Source: Tipula vernalis (Eukaryota; Arthropoda; Insecta; Diptera; Tipulidae). Taken from it: a stretch of DNA of 64,000 nt. The position numbers and the translations under genes were made by a program. Under the pieces are notes generated by a model. It saw only the letters and a program-made list of their open reading frames with translations. It was not told the origin of the DNA and made no database searches. Location: positions 334,215,106-334,279,105 of the forward strand of contig OY282558.1 of NCBI GenBank assembly GCA_958295665.1, written 5' to 3'. This document shows, in pieces, positions 10,930-21,529 of this stretch (within the stretch, counting starts at the first letter, position 1; every line of letters starts with the position of its first letter).

Positions 10930-12443
10930 AGTGATTATATTAATTATGTATGCCGAATCAATTAGATGTAGTGACTTTGAATTATACATTCAGTCTTTAT
11001 TCGATTTGTCTAACCTTTTTTTCGCAATGAATCAACAAAATTATTCTCGATGGATTTTATACTACATGTTAGTAATTTAATTAATATAAAACCATGTAAC
11101 TCTAATTATTTGAAAGAATTTAGAAAAGGCGCTTTTGGTATTAAACGAACAGACGTAAATTTTTCTAGAGCTCCAGTAGACTTGACTTTAAAGCAAACTA
11201 TTAATGCCGCTGCAGCTAATTCATTAACTGTTATTACCCACTTCACTAACTCAATTTCAGCTAGCTAAAGATGGGCGCTCAAGTCATAGTTTTACAACTA
11301 AAATTATATCTACTATGTTGCAAAATAAAATCCATATATAGGTTTGAAAGGCTAATAAAAAGAAATGCAATAAGTAATTTCGCGTCAGAGTGTTTGAAAA
11401 AAATATTGAAAACCAAAGATGGAAGTAAGAAAGTCTTTGGCAGAGATTGTACTTAATAAAAAAATTGACTTCGAATATTCCTTATATTTTCCTTTATGAC
11501 CTGCACTGCCTGCCTTGTCTGATTATACCGGACATATGTATAAAACAGACAAATCTGTAATCGGACAAAAGGTACGTTCCTTAGTAGGATTATCTGCACC
11601 AACCCACATAGATACCGACATAATTGATAGTTTTTATTTATTATATCGTTTAGGCTCATCAATACCACAAACTTTTGATAAAATTGCCCAGTTGGTTCTG
11701 CGAAAAATTTGTAACACCAATGCATCTGAGATACATTTGCTTTTTAATAGGTATTTTAGTCCGGCAAAAAAGATTTTGAGCGACAAAATCGATCTGAATA
11801 CAATATACCTTTTACAATCACTGGTCCTTCCCAGAAAAGGCCAAACGACTTCTATAAAAGCTCTTGAAATTCTAAATTTAAAGATGCGTTGGTTTCTCGA
11901 AAAAGTATTTTCAACTGTAGAAGAAAAATGCTTTTCATATACTGTTATTAGTAATACTATTATTAAAACCAATGAAACAGATTTTGAATGTTTTCATGAA
12001 GAAAGAGACACTAGAATTATATTTATTAATTTTGCTTGGGAATATTCATAAACATTCAAATTTAGAAATTTATTTAACAACCATAAATTGCAATAAACTA
12101 TCTAAAATGTTAGGTGATCGTTTATGTAAAGCGCTGCCGGGCTTTCATGCTTTTACAGGGTGTGACTACACAGCTTGTTTTTATAGAAAAGGTAAAAAAA
12201 CCTTTTGATCTATTAAGCAAAAACAAAAAGGTGCAAGAAGTATTGACTTCATTAACTGTAAAAATGTGAATTTTGCTCGATTGGTCATCTTTCAGAAGTT
12301 TTTTCAACTAAATCCACAAATGAAGATTTTGTAAAAAATACAAAACATTTCAACTCTAGAATGATGCCACCATGTTAGAAGTCTTTGAAAGAAAAAATCT
12401 TCCGTACAATTTATATTAATAATATATGGCAAGATGCTACGGA
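10930..12443 (+). pseudogene. Broken gene of a multicopy PIN-nuclease-like family
   Basis: Collinear plus-strand pieces in shifting frames include NQQNYSRWILYY, KGAFGIKRTDVNFSRAPVDL, ITHFTNSISA, HIDTDIIDSFYLLYRLGSS, FECFHEERDTRIIF, CKALPGFHAFTGCDYTACF and, last, IFRTIYINNIWQDATE. I recognise this order from a protein family with very many near-identical copies in arthropod genomes. The HEEADTR-like and GCD motifs resemble acidic residues of PIN/FEN1-fold nucleases. That is inference: I cannot name the family. Copy number suggests it is transposon-borne. Several frameshifts and stops make this copy non-functional. Confidence 0.6.
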
Positions 12444-12835
12444 GCCCCCCACCCCTTTTTAATTTTTAACATTTTACAACAATTTTGAGAATATTCAATT
12501 TTGCACAGAAAGTTATTTCCTTGATCCGTTAATATTGAATGTGGAACATCATATAAATGCACAGAAAATTCTCTACAAACGCCTGAGCCACTGTTTCGGC
12601 TTCCAGGTTTGACAACGGTGTGGATGTTATAGTTAATCGCATTTTTTGTGTAGATTGTGAATATTTTTTATTTTATTGATATGCTATGCAATTATGGATA
12701 AAATTTTCAATTTTCCCATGCATTTTGGGAATGTAGTAAAATTTTCTAATTCAATTGTACACCCTAGGAAGACCTTGATGAACTCTGATTGGTATATTAT
12801 TAAATTCTTTCATAATTTCTTCTTCCTTTTGCGAT
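12440..12835 (-). pseudogene. Gypsy integrase fragment
   Basis: Pieces of the zinc-binding and core regions are visible: HQGLPR, KMHGKIENFIHNCIAYQ, MRLTITSTPLSN, and TVAQAFVENFL followed in another frame by LTDQGNNF, the second catalytic Asp motif. The segment around the first catalytic Asp is deleted. The fragment stops at about 12,440 against the PIN-like pseudogene. Confidence 0.65.
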
Positions 12836-12836
12836 C

Positions 12837-12867
12837 AGCTAAAGATGATCAGTGATCATCTTTAGCT
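12837..12867. repeat. Perfect 15-bp hairpin near the Gypsy/MITE border
   Basis: Positions 12,837-12,851 (AGCTAAAGATGATCA) are the exact reverse complement of 12,853-12,867 around a single G. It sits where Gypsy integrase homology stops, so it may mark the left end of the inserted palindromic element. Confidence 0.85.
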
Positions 12868-12927
12868 AAATAGTTATTTGAAACAGATCCTACAATGTTT
12901 TACCGTGCTCGTGTCAAAATAGCTATA

Positions 12928-13153
12928 TCAACTTACCGGTAACGATAATACCGGTATTACCGTTACCGGTAATACCGGTATTATCGTTACCGGTAATATC
13001 GGTTTTAGGACCAAACTTTGTAGTCGATATTACCGATAATGGATTGGAACCATAGCACTTTTTCAATGTTCTTGTTTTTTATTAATTTTTTTTAATTTTC
13101 ATAGCAAATTTAGACAGAATTTAGTCCTAAAACCGGTATTACCGATAACGGTA
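12928..13153. repeat. ACCGGT-rich palindromic MITE-like insertion
   Basis: Positions 12,931-12,993 are made of alternating TTACCGGTAA and AATACCGGTATT blocks that are nearly self-complementary. A ~45-bp arm at 12,972-13,018 pairs with 13,108-13,153. Both read TTAxCGTTAxCGGTAATAxC, then GGTTTTAGGAC, inwards. The insertion interrupts Gypsy pol. Nested short palindromes of this type are common at hAT termini, but no 8-bp duplication could be assigned. Confidence 0.6.
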
Positions 13154-13269
13154 AGAGTAAGCGCTTGACTTTCGGCATCGAAAGAGTCCTTGGGTAACTG
13201 ACTTCGCTGGGACGTGCATTCGCTATTATTGTTCAACTCAATTCGGCTAAGCGCATCAGCGCGTATCGC
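13150..13269 (-). pseudogene. Gypsy RNase H tail (ADALSR motif)
   Basis: This 120-base island reads RADALSRIELNNN and continues in frame to DAESQALT. It is the hallmark junction between RNase H and integrase in Gypsy elements. It is the missing continuation of the frame that breaks off at about 16,000 (EVVHTPVKFNT). This proves that the 2.7 kb between them was inserted. Confidence 0.75.
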
Positions 13270-15364
13270 ACCGGGTGATTTTTTTAACCTGATACACTCA
13301 AGTATACCGGAAAATAATCACTCTACGAAAAAAATGGCTAAGATCAAAATTTAATTATTCCGTGGGAGAAATATATTAGTGTTAAAATTAGTACCCCTCT
13401 CCTCCTTGTAGGTGGGGCGGGAGTAACTTTGAAACTAAAATATGAATCCCTATGTTTTATTGCAGATTCGGATTCTACGGCTAATACGTAGGATTTGACT
13501 CCATTTTTTTCGATTCATGATAGATGGCGCTGTAATTGACGATATTCAATTTTTCTTGATTTTTGATACTGAGAACCTACGCAAACGATTCTGGAATACG
13601 TCTGCAATAAAAATACCACGGTTTCAAATTTCGAATAACTGGGAAAAATATGCTTGATTTACATGAGTCCCCTCGCCTGATCATCTTTCAATTAAATTAA
13701 GTGCTCAAAATGATGACCTTCCACTTCAATGCACTTATTAATCCGCATTTCAAATGACTGTACACAACTGAGGAGTGTGTCTGCTTGAATTTCAGCACAA
13801 GCATTTCTGATTCACTGAATCATATTCTGACGTCTGGTTGGTTTTTGTTTGTAAACTTGGTCTTTGAGATAGCCCCACAAAAAGAAATCTGGCGAAGTAA
13901 GATCTGGTGTTCTGGCAGGCCAATTTACCGGACCTTCTCTCCCGATCCAGCGACCATTGAAATCACGATCTAGTACTGCACGTGCTACCACCGAATAGTG
14001 TGCGGGACAACCATCATGTTGAAACCACATGTTCCGTCGCATTTCTAAGCTCAAGTCGTCAAATAATGTTGGCAGTTCATTTTCCAAAATATCTCAGTAC
14101 ATTTGACCATTCAAGTTGCCTTCAAAAATGTGGGGGCCGATGAGTTTGTTGCCAATTATTCCAAACCACACATTGACAGTCCTGCTGTCACACATTGACA
14201 GTCCTGTTGACAGTCCCAGCTGATGTTAAACTTGGCGAGGCCAGTGCGGATTTTCAACACTCCAGTAATGCAGTTGTGGCGATTAACCGTTCCATGGTTT
14301 ATAAAAGAGGACTCGTCGGAGAACAATACGCAACGAAAAAAATTTGGGTGTTGCTGTATTTGTTCACGTGCCCACTGACAAAATGTTACCCGATTTTGAA
14401 AATCAACGCCATGAAGATTTTGGTGTAAAAACACATGATACGGATGATACTTAAGACGTTTTAAAATTTTCCAAACACTGGTCTGGGATATTTCGGAATG
14501 GCTAGCTATTTCTCGTGTACTAATATGAGGATTATGAGCTACTGCAGCCAATACATCAATTTCATTATTTTCTCCAGTGACTGTTGCTGAACGAATCATT
14601 TTTTTCGGTTGAACACTTCCATCAGTAATAAATTGTTTGACAATACGCTGAAATGACGCACGTGACTGAACCCTATCCGGAAAACGCGAAGCGTAGAGAG
14701 TGACAGCATTATCAAGACTCCGGCCAGGTTCTCCATAAACCAGAATAATTTCAATTTTCTCTTGTACAGTTAAATACACCATTCTTAAGTAGTATTTATA
14801 GCTTTACACAGGTATTGTTGTTTTTGAAATAATCTTCGGACTGAATCTGTATTTTTAAAACAAAATACAAACAATTTCATCAATTCGAAAGCCGATTTAA
14901 TCGCATGTTCCTGGGTTATTATAATTAGAAGCCATTTTCAGTAATTGAAAATTTAAGAAATACAAATTGTTTAAGACTAACTTCGAGTATTTACAATGAA
15001 ACCGTAGTATTTTTATTGCAGGCGTATTGGAGAATCGTTTGCGTAGGTTCTCAGTAGGAGAAATCGAAAAAAATTAAATATCTTCATTTACAGCGCCATC
15101 TATCATGAATCGAAAACAATGTTTCAGTCAAATTCTACGTATTTTTAGCCATAGAATCCGAATCTGCAATAAAAAATAGGGGGTTCATATTTTAGTTTCA
15201 AAGTTACCTCCCGCCCGCCCCACCTACAAGGAGAGGAGGGGTGCTAATTTTAATACTAATGTATTTCCCCACGGAATAATTAAATTTTGATCTTAATCAT
15301 TTTTTTCGTAGAGTGCTTATTTTCCGAGATATTTGAGTGTATCAGGTTAAAAAAATCACCCGGT
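13270..15364 (-). mobile_element. Tc1/mariner-superfamily element with ~365-bp terminal inverted repeats
   Basis: The left arm (13,270 to about 13,630) and right arm (about 14,995-15,364) are inverted copies over roughly 365 bp with scattered differences. They start ACCGGGTGATTTTTTTAACC and include TAGATGGCGCTGTAA and GATTCTxCGTAxGTTCTCAG-like blocks. A DUF4817-type transposase lies between them on the minus strand. Length is about 2.1 kb. A TA duplication was not clear at the exact ends, because another element abuts on the right. Confidence 0.85.
13812..14782 (-). pseudogene. DUF4817-type transposase of the long-TIR element
   Basis: The frame starts with an ATG at 14,782 and an N-terminal helix-turn-helix (EKIEIILVYGEPGRSLDNAV, ASFQRIVKQF), recognisable as DUF4817. 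It reaches the first catalytic motif (LFSDESSF). After frame breaks near 14,090-14,210 it resumes with MWFQHDGCPAHYS (second Asp) and ARTPDLTSPDFFLWGYLKDQ (third acidic residue). A stop at 13,812 removes the usual tail. All three catalytic acidic residues are present in the pieces, but the frame is broken. Confidence 0.8.
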
Positions 15365-15367
15365 TTA

Positions 15368-15997
15368 CAGGGTGGGCCATCTGTTAGTCGTTTTTCTATT
15401 TGTAAATAAAATACACATTTTGGGATAAAAAGTCAAAATTTTTTATTGATAATGATGGGTGGTTCTATGCCATTAATGTATAAAAAACCATATCGTTCAT
15501 ATGCCCACCACGGCATCGTCTCCAGGCCTGCATCCAAACATAAAAATTTTCGATGACTTTTTCCAATAAAAGCGGATCAACGACCTCAATTTTGAGGTCT
15601 GGTAGCCTCCATTTTTGAGCTAGTTGGATTTTGTATGGATGCAAATAAAGATCAACATGCAAAATGCGTCGTAATGTGGTTTGTGAAATCTTTAGTTCTT
15701 GTGAACGATGCCTGGGTGATGTGCTTGGTTCATTACGAACACTTTCACTAACAGCTGCCACTGCATCAGGAGTATGAACTGGATGAACATGTTGATATGG
15801 TCTACGACCTTCGACTGAACCAGTTTCTTCAAAACGATCAATAATTTTGCCAATTGCACGTTCAGTAGGACGTCCATGTCGACCAAAACTCTCACGTAAT
15901 TTACGAAATGTTGTTATTTTTCAACGATTATTTTCATAATAAATTTGGACAATCAAAATGCGTTATTATGTGAAAAAAGGACCAACAGATGGCCCTG
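15368..15997 (-). mobile_element. 630-bp mariner deletion derivative with TIRs and TA duplications
   Basis: The ends are CAGGGTGGGCCATCTGTTAG (15,368 onward) and, inverted, CAGGGCCATCTGTTGGTCC (ending 15,997). TA dinucleotides at 15,366-15,367 and 15,998-15,999 fit the superfamily's target duplication. The interior is a shortened transposase gene. It sits two bases from the end of the long-TIR element and inside Gypsy pol. It is a MITE-sized derivative needing a full-length relative to move. Confidence 0.85.
15465..15905 (-). CDS. Fused mariner transposase ORF: HTH joined to C-terminal tail
   Basis: Reading down from about 15,905, the frame carries ESFGRHGRPTERAIGKIIDR, RRPYQHVHPVHTPDAVAAV and SQTTLRRILHVDLYLHPYK, the paired HTH of this mariner group. 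It then jumps in frame to VIENFYVWMQAWRRCRGGH and ends after DMVFYTLMA, the family's C-terminus. The catalytic core between them (about 200 residues with all acidic catalytic residues) is gone. An early frameshift near 15,910-15,925 cuts off the ATG. If translated, it would bind DNA but not cut it. Confidence 0.7.
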   Translation of the reverse strand, partial: RKLRESFGRHGRPTERAIGKIIDRFEETGSVEGRRPYQHVHPVHTPDAVAAVSESVRNEPSTSPRHRSQELKISQTTLRRILHVDLYLHPYKIQLAQKWRLPDLKIEVVDPLLLEKVIENFYVWMQAWRRCRGGHMNDMVFYTLMA

Positions 15998-15999
15998 TA

Positions 16000-16790
16000 G
16001 TAATAAATTTTACCTGTAGTATTAAATTTTACCGGAGTGTGAACTACCTCAAAGTCATGTTCATCTAATTGTAATCTCCATATAATTTGACGTTTTTCAG
16101 GATTTTTCATGTTGTATAAAAACAACCAATTTTGGTGCTCCGTAATAATTCGAAACTCCTTTCCATAAATATAGGATCTGAAACGATTGATTGACGAAAT
16201 AACAGCTAAAAATTTCTTATCGGTTGTACTTGTATCATAATTCTGGTTAGCCTTGGTAAGCGTTCAACTAGCAAAATCTACTGGTAAATCTTGTCCATCA
16301 TATGATTGCGATAGTACTGAACTAATCACTACATTACTAGCATCAGTTCAAATTGTAAAGTTTATCTCGAAATCAGGATACTGTAACACAGGGGTTTTGT
16401 GATAGCCATTTTCAGTTTATTGAAAGCTTCTTCTCAATGTGCCGTTGAGCTCAAAGATATTTTGATTCTTTTTTCAAAAATTGGCATTTGGGGTTTAATT
16501 TCAAGTGATTTTTACGAAGGCATTCAAATATTTCCATCAATTTGCGATTGTGATTCTTAAAATTTTGCTCATAAACGATAACATCAGTTATTTCAAACCA
16601 GCTACTAATTGAATTATTAAATTTTGAGACATTGCCGGTACTCCTTTTAATTCAAACGGCATTCTAGTTTATTGATACTATATTGGCTCGTGCTAAACAT
16701 TGCTTGCTCTTTATTACGGTTATCCAGCATTACTTGATGATACCCACTTATTAAGTCTACTTACATTAGGATGCAAAGCAATGTTGGATA
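16000..16790 (-). pseudogene. Gypsy reverse transcriptase and RNase H remnant
   Basis: From right to left I read LISGYHQVML (RT motif A region), MFSTSQ, a decayed YxDD box (TDVIVY), FKNHNRKLMEIFECLR, LKLNPKCQFLKKE, TDASN (RNase H active site), YDTSTTDKKFLAVI, RSYIYGKEFRIITEHQNW and finally RQIIWRLQLDEHDFEVVHT. The order fits Ty3/Gypsy. Many stops are present. The frame is cut at about 16,000 by the mariner derivative. Confidence 0.75.
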
Positions 16791-17399
16791 AATATTATTG
16801 TTGCTTCAAATACACATTTTGATCTGATCCGCATCACTATGCGTCAATAAATGCATAATTCATTTGTTATCTCTTGTATCTGACATTTTTCCACTGGAAA
16901 ACAAATTGATTCGTCATCTATAACATTAGCTTTCAAAACACTTACATATATCAGCGCCAGAATATATCAGGAGATTGCATAACTCATTATTAGTTATGCC
17001 CAAAGACAAGGCGACATATAACCTCATCTTCCTGATTCTTTCGATTCAGTACGTTTACGACTGGTTTCATTTCTACGATCCTATTAAATACATTGGTTTT
17101 AAACCTATTACTTGAATTTTGAAAAAATTTGACGAACACTCACTTAGTTGTCCTGTTTTTCCCGGCTAAGCATTACTAGTTGTAGAATTGCTTATTGGGA
17201 GCCTGCCATTGTTCCCCTTGGGGAGCCTATCATTGTATTGCAAACATGTTCATTTACATTACTATAGCACGATGGCTATAGCATTTTGCTGATGAAATTA
17301 ATTATTACCACGATTGTTATTTTGAGTTCGATAAAAGCAAGTGCTGGTTGAATGATTACTAACTACGATGATAGATTTGACAATTCGGTTTTGCTAAAC
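16791..17399 (-). pseudogene. Gypsy pol 5' region, too decayed to read
   Basis: The stretch lies between clear Gag and clear RT of the same element, so it should hold the zinc knuckle and protease. I see no intact motif in any minus-strand frame. Confidence 0.35.
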
Positions 17400-17680
17400 C
17401 AGTTAATTTATTACAACATTATTCGCAACAGGTTTTCATGATTCCAGTCGTTTCACATATTCGATGGCTTTTGTTATTGTACTGCTTAGAGATTCATAAC
17501 TACACGCTTTTATTATATTACTAATATTATCAGCTAGACCGTCCTCTTATCATTTTTGGTTAACGGCTTATAAACGACATCAGAGCAAAGTATTAATTTG
17601 TTCAACAAGGCTCGATCTTGACTAAAATCCGGAATTAATTTGATAGTATAATAAACATTCAATTTTGCCGACATGATGTC
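17400..17680 (-). pseudogene. Gypsy Gag fragment
   Basis: An ATG near 17,675 opens MSAKLNVYYTIKLIPDFSQD, then LLNKLILCSDVVYKPL to a stop. The next frame gives NIIKACSYESLSSTITKAIE and YVKRLES. This resembles the capsid-like Gag of insect Gypsy elements, in which I-P-D/E-F and a cysteine-valine pair are conserved. It is frame-shifted and shortened. Confidence 0.55.
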
Positions 17681-18270
17681 GGTTCAATTATATTGATTGA
17701 TTGCACCTTGTGAAACTGTTAATTGTGGTTTGGTTGAATGCTTACCTTGTGGTTTCTCTTCGGTGGAGGGATATTCAATTTTTAGAATTCACTTTCTTCA
17801 ACACGAAAATTTGTATTTATTCGAAACGCTAAATCGAAAACACTATGTATATTCTATTTAATAAATCTATAATTCTATTTTTTTTTTATACTATTGGACA
17901 ACAACTTTTGTATTATTTCGACGATATAAATCCTTTCCAAGTACTTTTTGGCTAACTAAATCACAACAGTCACTTCAAAATATCTAAAAAATTAATAGCT
18001 AAAATTGACTTAACAAAATTGCATTAACCACAATGGCGTTGTTAATTGGGTTGTATTGTAAGTAAAACACTATCGCAGCGAGTTTCTGAGTTTGAACTGT
18101 GAGTTTGAAGCACCGCTCCGCTAAAAACGGCAGTAACCAGAACTATTACGGCTTATTACATCAATTGAAGTTGTTGCTCTGAATTCATCTGCAATATTAA
18201 TATTATCAATGTGATTGTGACGCTTGTACGCCAAATTAATTTTCCAAGGTCACTAACAGGTCATCTAAAT
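17681..18270 (-). other. Probable 5' UTR/LTR remnant of the Gypsy element
   Basis: Position upstream of Gag on the same strand makes this the expected site of the 5' leader and LTR. No second LTR copy is in the window for comparison, so ends cannot be set. No primer-binding site was recognised with confidence. Confidence 0.3.
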
Positions 18271-18560
18271 TCGACATGTGTGATGGAAATGATTTTTTGC
18301 TGAAGTTCTGGAATATGGCCGGATCGGATGTGAAATCCGATGTGTGGAATAGAAATGGGATTCTCAAATGATTTTTGGATGAAATTCTGGAATATGACCC
18401 ATTAAGATGGAATTTGGCCGTTTCTTAACTGCTTAAGTGGAAGTGTGGTGGAATTGAGATTTTACAATTATTTTTAGATGAAATTTTGGAAAGTGGCTGT
18501 TGGGAATAGAACTTGGCAGTTTCTTAACCAATTATGGTTATAAATTAAAGAGTAGGTATA
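18270..18560. repeat. Dispersed ~90-bp repeat, about three degenerate tandem units
   Basis: Units share GAAATGxGATTCTCAAATGAT, then TTTTGGATGAAATTCTGGAA and TATGxCC. The same sequence recurs at 43,776-43,865 and 46,864-46,951, so it is a dispersed intergenic repeat family. It is non-coding. Confidence 0.6.
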
Positions 18561-18639
18561 TAAATTACTTTTGAAATATTGCTTGTTTCGGACGATCGCC
18601 AGATATTTACAGTTTACGAAGAGTGAAATATCTTCGTAT

Positions 18640-19302
18640 AGTTTAAACTGAATTTCTAAACTCTTGTTATTTTCATTCTTCGTAAAAAATAAAGTATTTT
18701 TGATATTAAGACTGAATTTATAATTAATGCTTTTTGTACACAGTTTTTTACTTGGTAAAATCGTTCAAGCATTGATAGAAGGCTGCTCCACCTTGTCTTG
18801 CAGTCCATTATTAGGGATATTTTTTTCCCAAATTCAGCCTTTATGTATTTATGCAAGATGTCGTTTTTGGCAGGTGATCGTCTAAACATGATAATCATTT
18901 TTCATACCTTTCTGATGATAGGCCCATAATGAACTTTAGTTAGTTAACATTAAAATCTTTTATTTGCATCATCGTAAATGCAGTTCAGTAAATCTTTCTC
19001 AATTTCCTCTTCCTCGAACGAATCAGTTCGTTCATAGGGTATTCTCCCTTTTTATACAGAACTTCTATTACCGCAAGTTGTAAACCATGGTCAAAACATA
19101 ATTGTTGATTATCGATCAGCAACCTTCCAACTTTTTTCATAGTACTAGCTTCATCCGTCATTATAGCTACAATTTCTTTGTGTAAATCAAGACTATGCTC
19201 TGTAAGTTTTTCTTCTAGTAGCTCACCTGTTATTCGTACTAAACCTAAACTCCAAAACTGAGAATTTTGTCCATGGACGTTTATTGTCGAAGTGACGTCC
19301 AT
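18640..19302 (-). pseudogene. hAT transposase remnant
   Basis: Two minus-strand frames carry hAT core motifs. These are INVHGQNSQFWSLGLVRITG and MTDEASTMKKVGRLL (part of the RNase H-like core), CFDHGLQLAVIEVLY, then FRRSPAKNDILHKYIKAEFG and DCKTRWSSLLSMLERFYQV. The BED finger and C-terminal dimerisation domain are missing, and a frameshift lies near 18,900-18,980. It resembles the second hAT at about 41-43 kb and may belong to the same family. Confidence 0.75.
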
Positions 19303-20529
19303 TCGTTGAAAGACAAGGAAAACCTACCTCCTACCCCGAATTCTGTTTTCTTTTTTTAGTAATTGTTTTTTTTATTTTGCTTTCGTTTTGTTCGGTCTTA
19401 AAGTGTGCAGGATAATTAACAAAATTCAAACAATACCATTTTAATTCATGCAAAATTTATTTTGATATTTTTGGTACAGACTGTACACCTTTACTAACAG
19501 ATTGATTGATTGATTGAATATGTACGACCAAACATAAGGCAAGTTTCCTGGACACGCCGGGTCCACCGTACACCCTTTTACGAATAACAAAATCGCGGGA
19601 AAGGAAAAGTATGTTAGTAACATAGAATAAACTCGGTTCCAGACACCTAAGTAGTTAATAGTTAGTAATAAGACAACACAAGACAACACAATTATTAGAT
19701 TATATGATTTTTTACAACTTGTTGTTCCTGGAGAGTTGGTTCGGCTATAGCTTTGTTTCTGAAATTAGGATTAAAATTAATTCCTGGTACCGCAATTTAT
19801 TTCTGAAAACAAATTATTATTATTTTTTCTGCACTGTTTTTCCCATCGGTGGTTATGAGAGGGGGCAAGATACACTGTACACCTATACCAACACATGTGC
19901 AAGAATTTCACAAAATTTTCGAATTATAGAAAAAAATATACATTGTACATATGAGAATCCCGGGATTAGAACTGACAATCTCGGGGTTATGAAAAATACC
20001 GGGATCCCTGGATTGCAAGCCCTATCCTCTTTAATGACTTTTCAGTGTTGCGTCTCAATTGTTTCGCAGACGTCGTTTATCATTGGATGTAAATCACGCA
20101 CAAGTTTATTAACCTTACGCAGGTGCACACAGCACATAGCGATTTTATCGTAAAATTTATATTTTTAATTCAAGCTGATTTGAAAATATTCGAATGAGAT
20201 TTTTTTTTTTAAATTTTCTCCTATAAATAATAAATATAGCTATTATATTTATATTTTGATGATAGAAAAATTGCGATTTGGCAAACAAAACATACAGAAC
20301 GTTTAAAATTTTTCTTCTTTTAAAAATTGAATTATTTGTCATCAAATCAATTTTTAATTGGAATAATACGTGATCATTTTGTGCTATAATAATAGAATAA
20401 ATCTTGTAGAAGTCAGTGTTAGCAAAATTAGGACTACCCATTTTATTTTAATGTTGTTAATATAAATTGTATGGTAAAATCGGGTTTCCACCAGACTGCT
20501 TTTTTAACAAAATTTTAACAAATATTTAG
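19303..20529. other. Spacer with a GGGATCCC-type palindromic patch
   Basis: No gene recognised. A short (GATT)n run lies at about 19,503-19,518. Positions 19,955-20,015 contain ATCCCGGGATTAGAAC and, inverted, ATACCGGGATCCCTGG. This resembles the patch at 43,510-43,645 and could be the terminus of the neighbouring hAT element. Confidence 0.4.
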
Positions 20530-21440
20530 GTATTCTGCTAATTCACTCTAGTTGCTTAGTTTAAAATCAAAATGGGTTCGAAAAAAATTAAGATTTAATG
20601 CACTTTATGTGACTGAGCTTAATTTCTAAATACGATTTCAACAAATTTTTTAGTTTAACTAGAAAATCAGGATTCGAGCAAAAATCTGAATGAATTTTGT
20701 TTTATAATAGAGCAAAATTTGTATTTTGAACGGAAAACAAGATTTGAACAAAGTTTGGTCTGAAAATTCAATTTCAATGTAATCGAGAGTTTGAGCAAAA
20801 ATTTGGATGCAATTTAATTAAAAAATATTTAAAAAATGAGCTTGAATCCGAATTTAATTAACACAAAATTATGGTTGCAATTAAGCTAAAAATTTTGTTT
20901 ACAAATTAAGTAAAAATTCCAACCTAAATGTCTAAATGTGCCTGATTAGAAATTTGGAATATAACTTGAGCTTTAGTTACAATTACATTTAAGAAATTTA
21001 TTGATAATTTATTTGAGTGTTATTAGAAATGTTGAGTTCAAGTAGAATTTAAAACTCTAGTTTGGATCAAAAGGTTTATTAAATTTGTATCAGAATTTTG
21101 AGCAGAAATCTGAATAAGTTTCGAACTTTTGATTTTTAAGCCGTAATTGAAAAAAATGTTGAATAGAAATTGATTTTGAATTTTTCAGTTTAAAAGTTGA
21201 GTTTGTATTTCGAATTGGACTGGCAAAAGATAGATTTGAGCAAAATTTTATGTTTAGTAAGGTCAAAATTCTAAGAAAAAGTTGTTTTGAATTCCAAAAT
21301 TTTGGTTGCAATTAGATAGACATTTTTGAATAAGAGTGGGCTATGCTCCATAAACTCGATTTGACAAAATTAAAGTAGGAATTGAGTTACAATTTTGAGT
21401 GAAATTTAAAATACAAAATTTACAGTTCAATTTTAGCTTT
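20530..21440. repeat. Degenerate satellite-like region with repeated GAGCAAAAATTTG motif
   Basis: Variants of GAGCAAAAxTTTGxATTTGAA recur about ten times at irregular 40-100 bp spacing. The composition is monotonous and A+T-rich. The ORFs it contains are chance frames. It looks like a heavily diverged tandem repeat. Confidence 0.45.
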
Positions 21441-21529
21441 CATTTTAAAATGATTCGAGAAGTGTAAGTTTGATATTCGCAATTAGTAAAAATTGCAATA
21501 CGAAACATGAAAATTATTTAGTATCTGCA

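Larger units (their letters stand above)
12440..17700 (-). mobile_element. Gypsy (Ty3) LTR retrotransposon split by nested DNA elements
   Basis: Minus-strand Gag (about 17,400-17,680), RT and RNase H (16,000-16,790), the RNase H tail (13,150-13,269) and integrase (12,440-12,835) lie in the correct order of one Gypsy pol. Three insertions separate them: a palindromic MITE around 12,840-13,155, a Tc1-like element at 13,270-15,364 and a mariner derivative at 15,368-15,997. All parts contain stops and shifts. The 3' end is lost where the PIN-like pseudogene begins, and the 5' LTR is uncertain. Confidence 0.8.

Noticed and set aside
11634..11972. Minus-strand frame across the PIN-like pseudogene
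   Set aside because: The family motifs are on the plus strand, so this frame has no support.
19704..20153. 149-codon plus-strand frame
   Set aside because: The composition is that of A+T-rich non-coding DNA, it crosses a palindromic patch, and it shows no domain.
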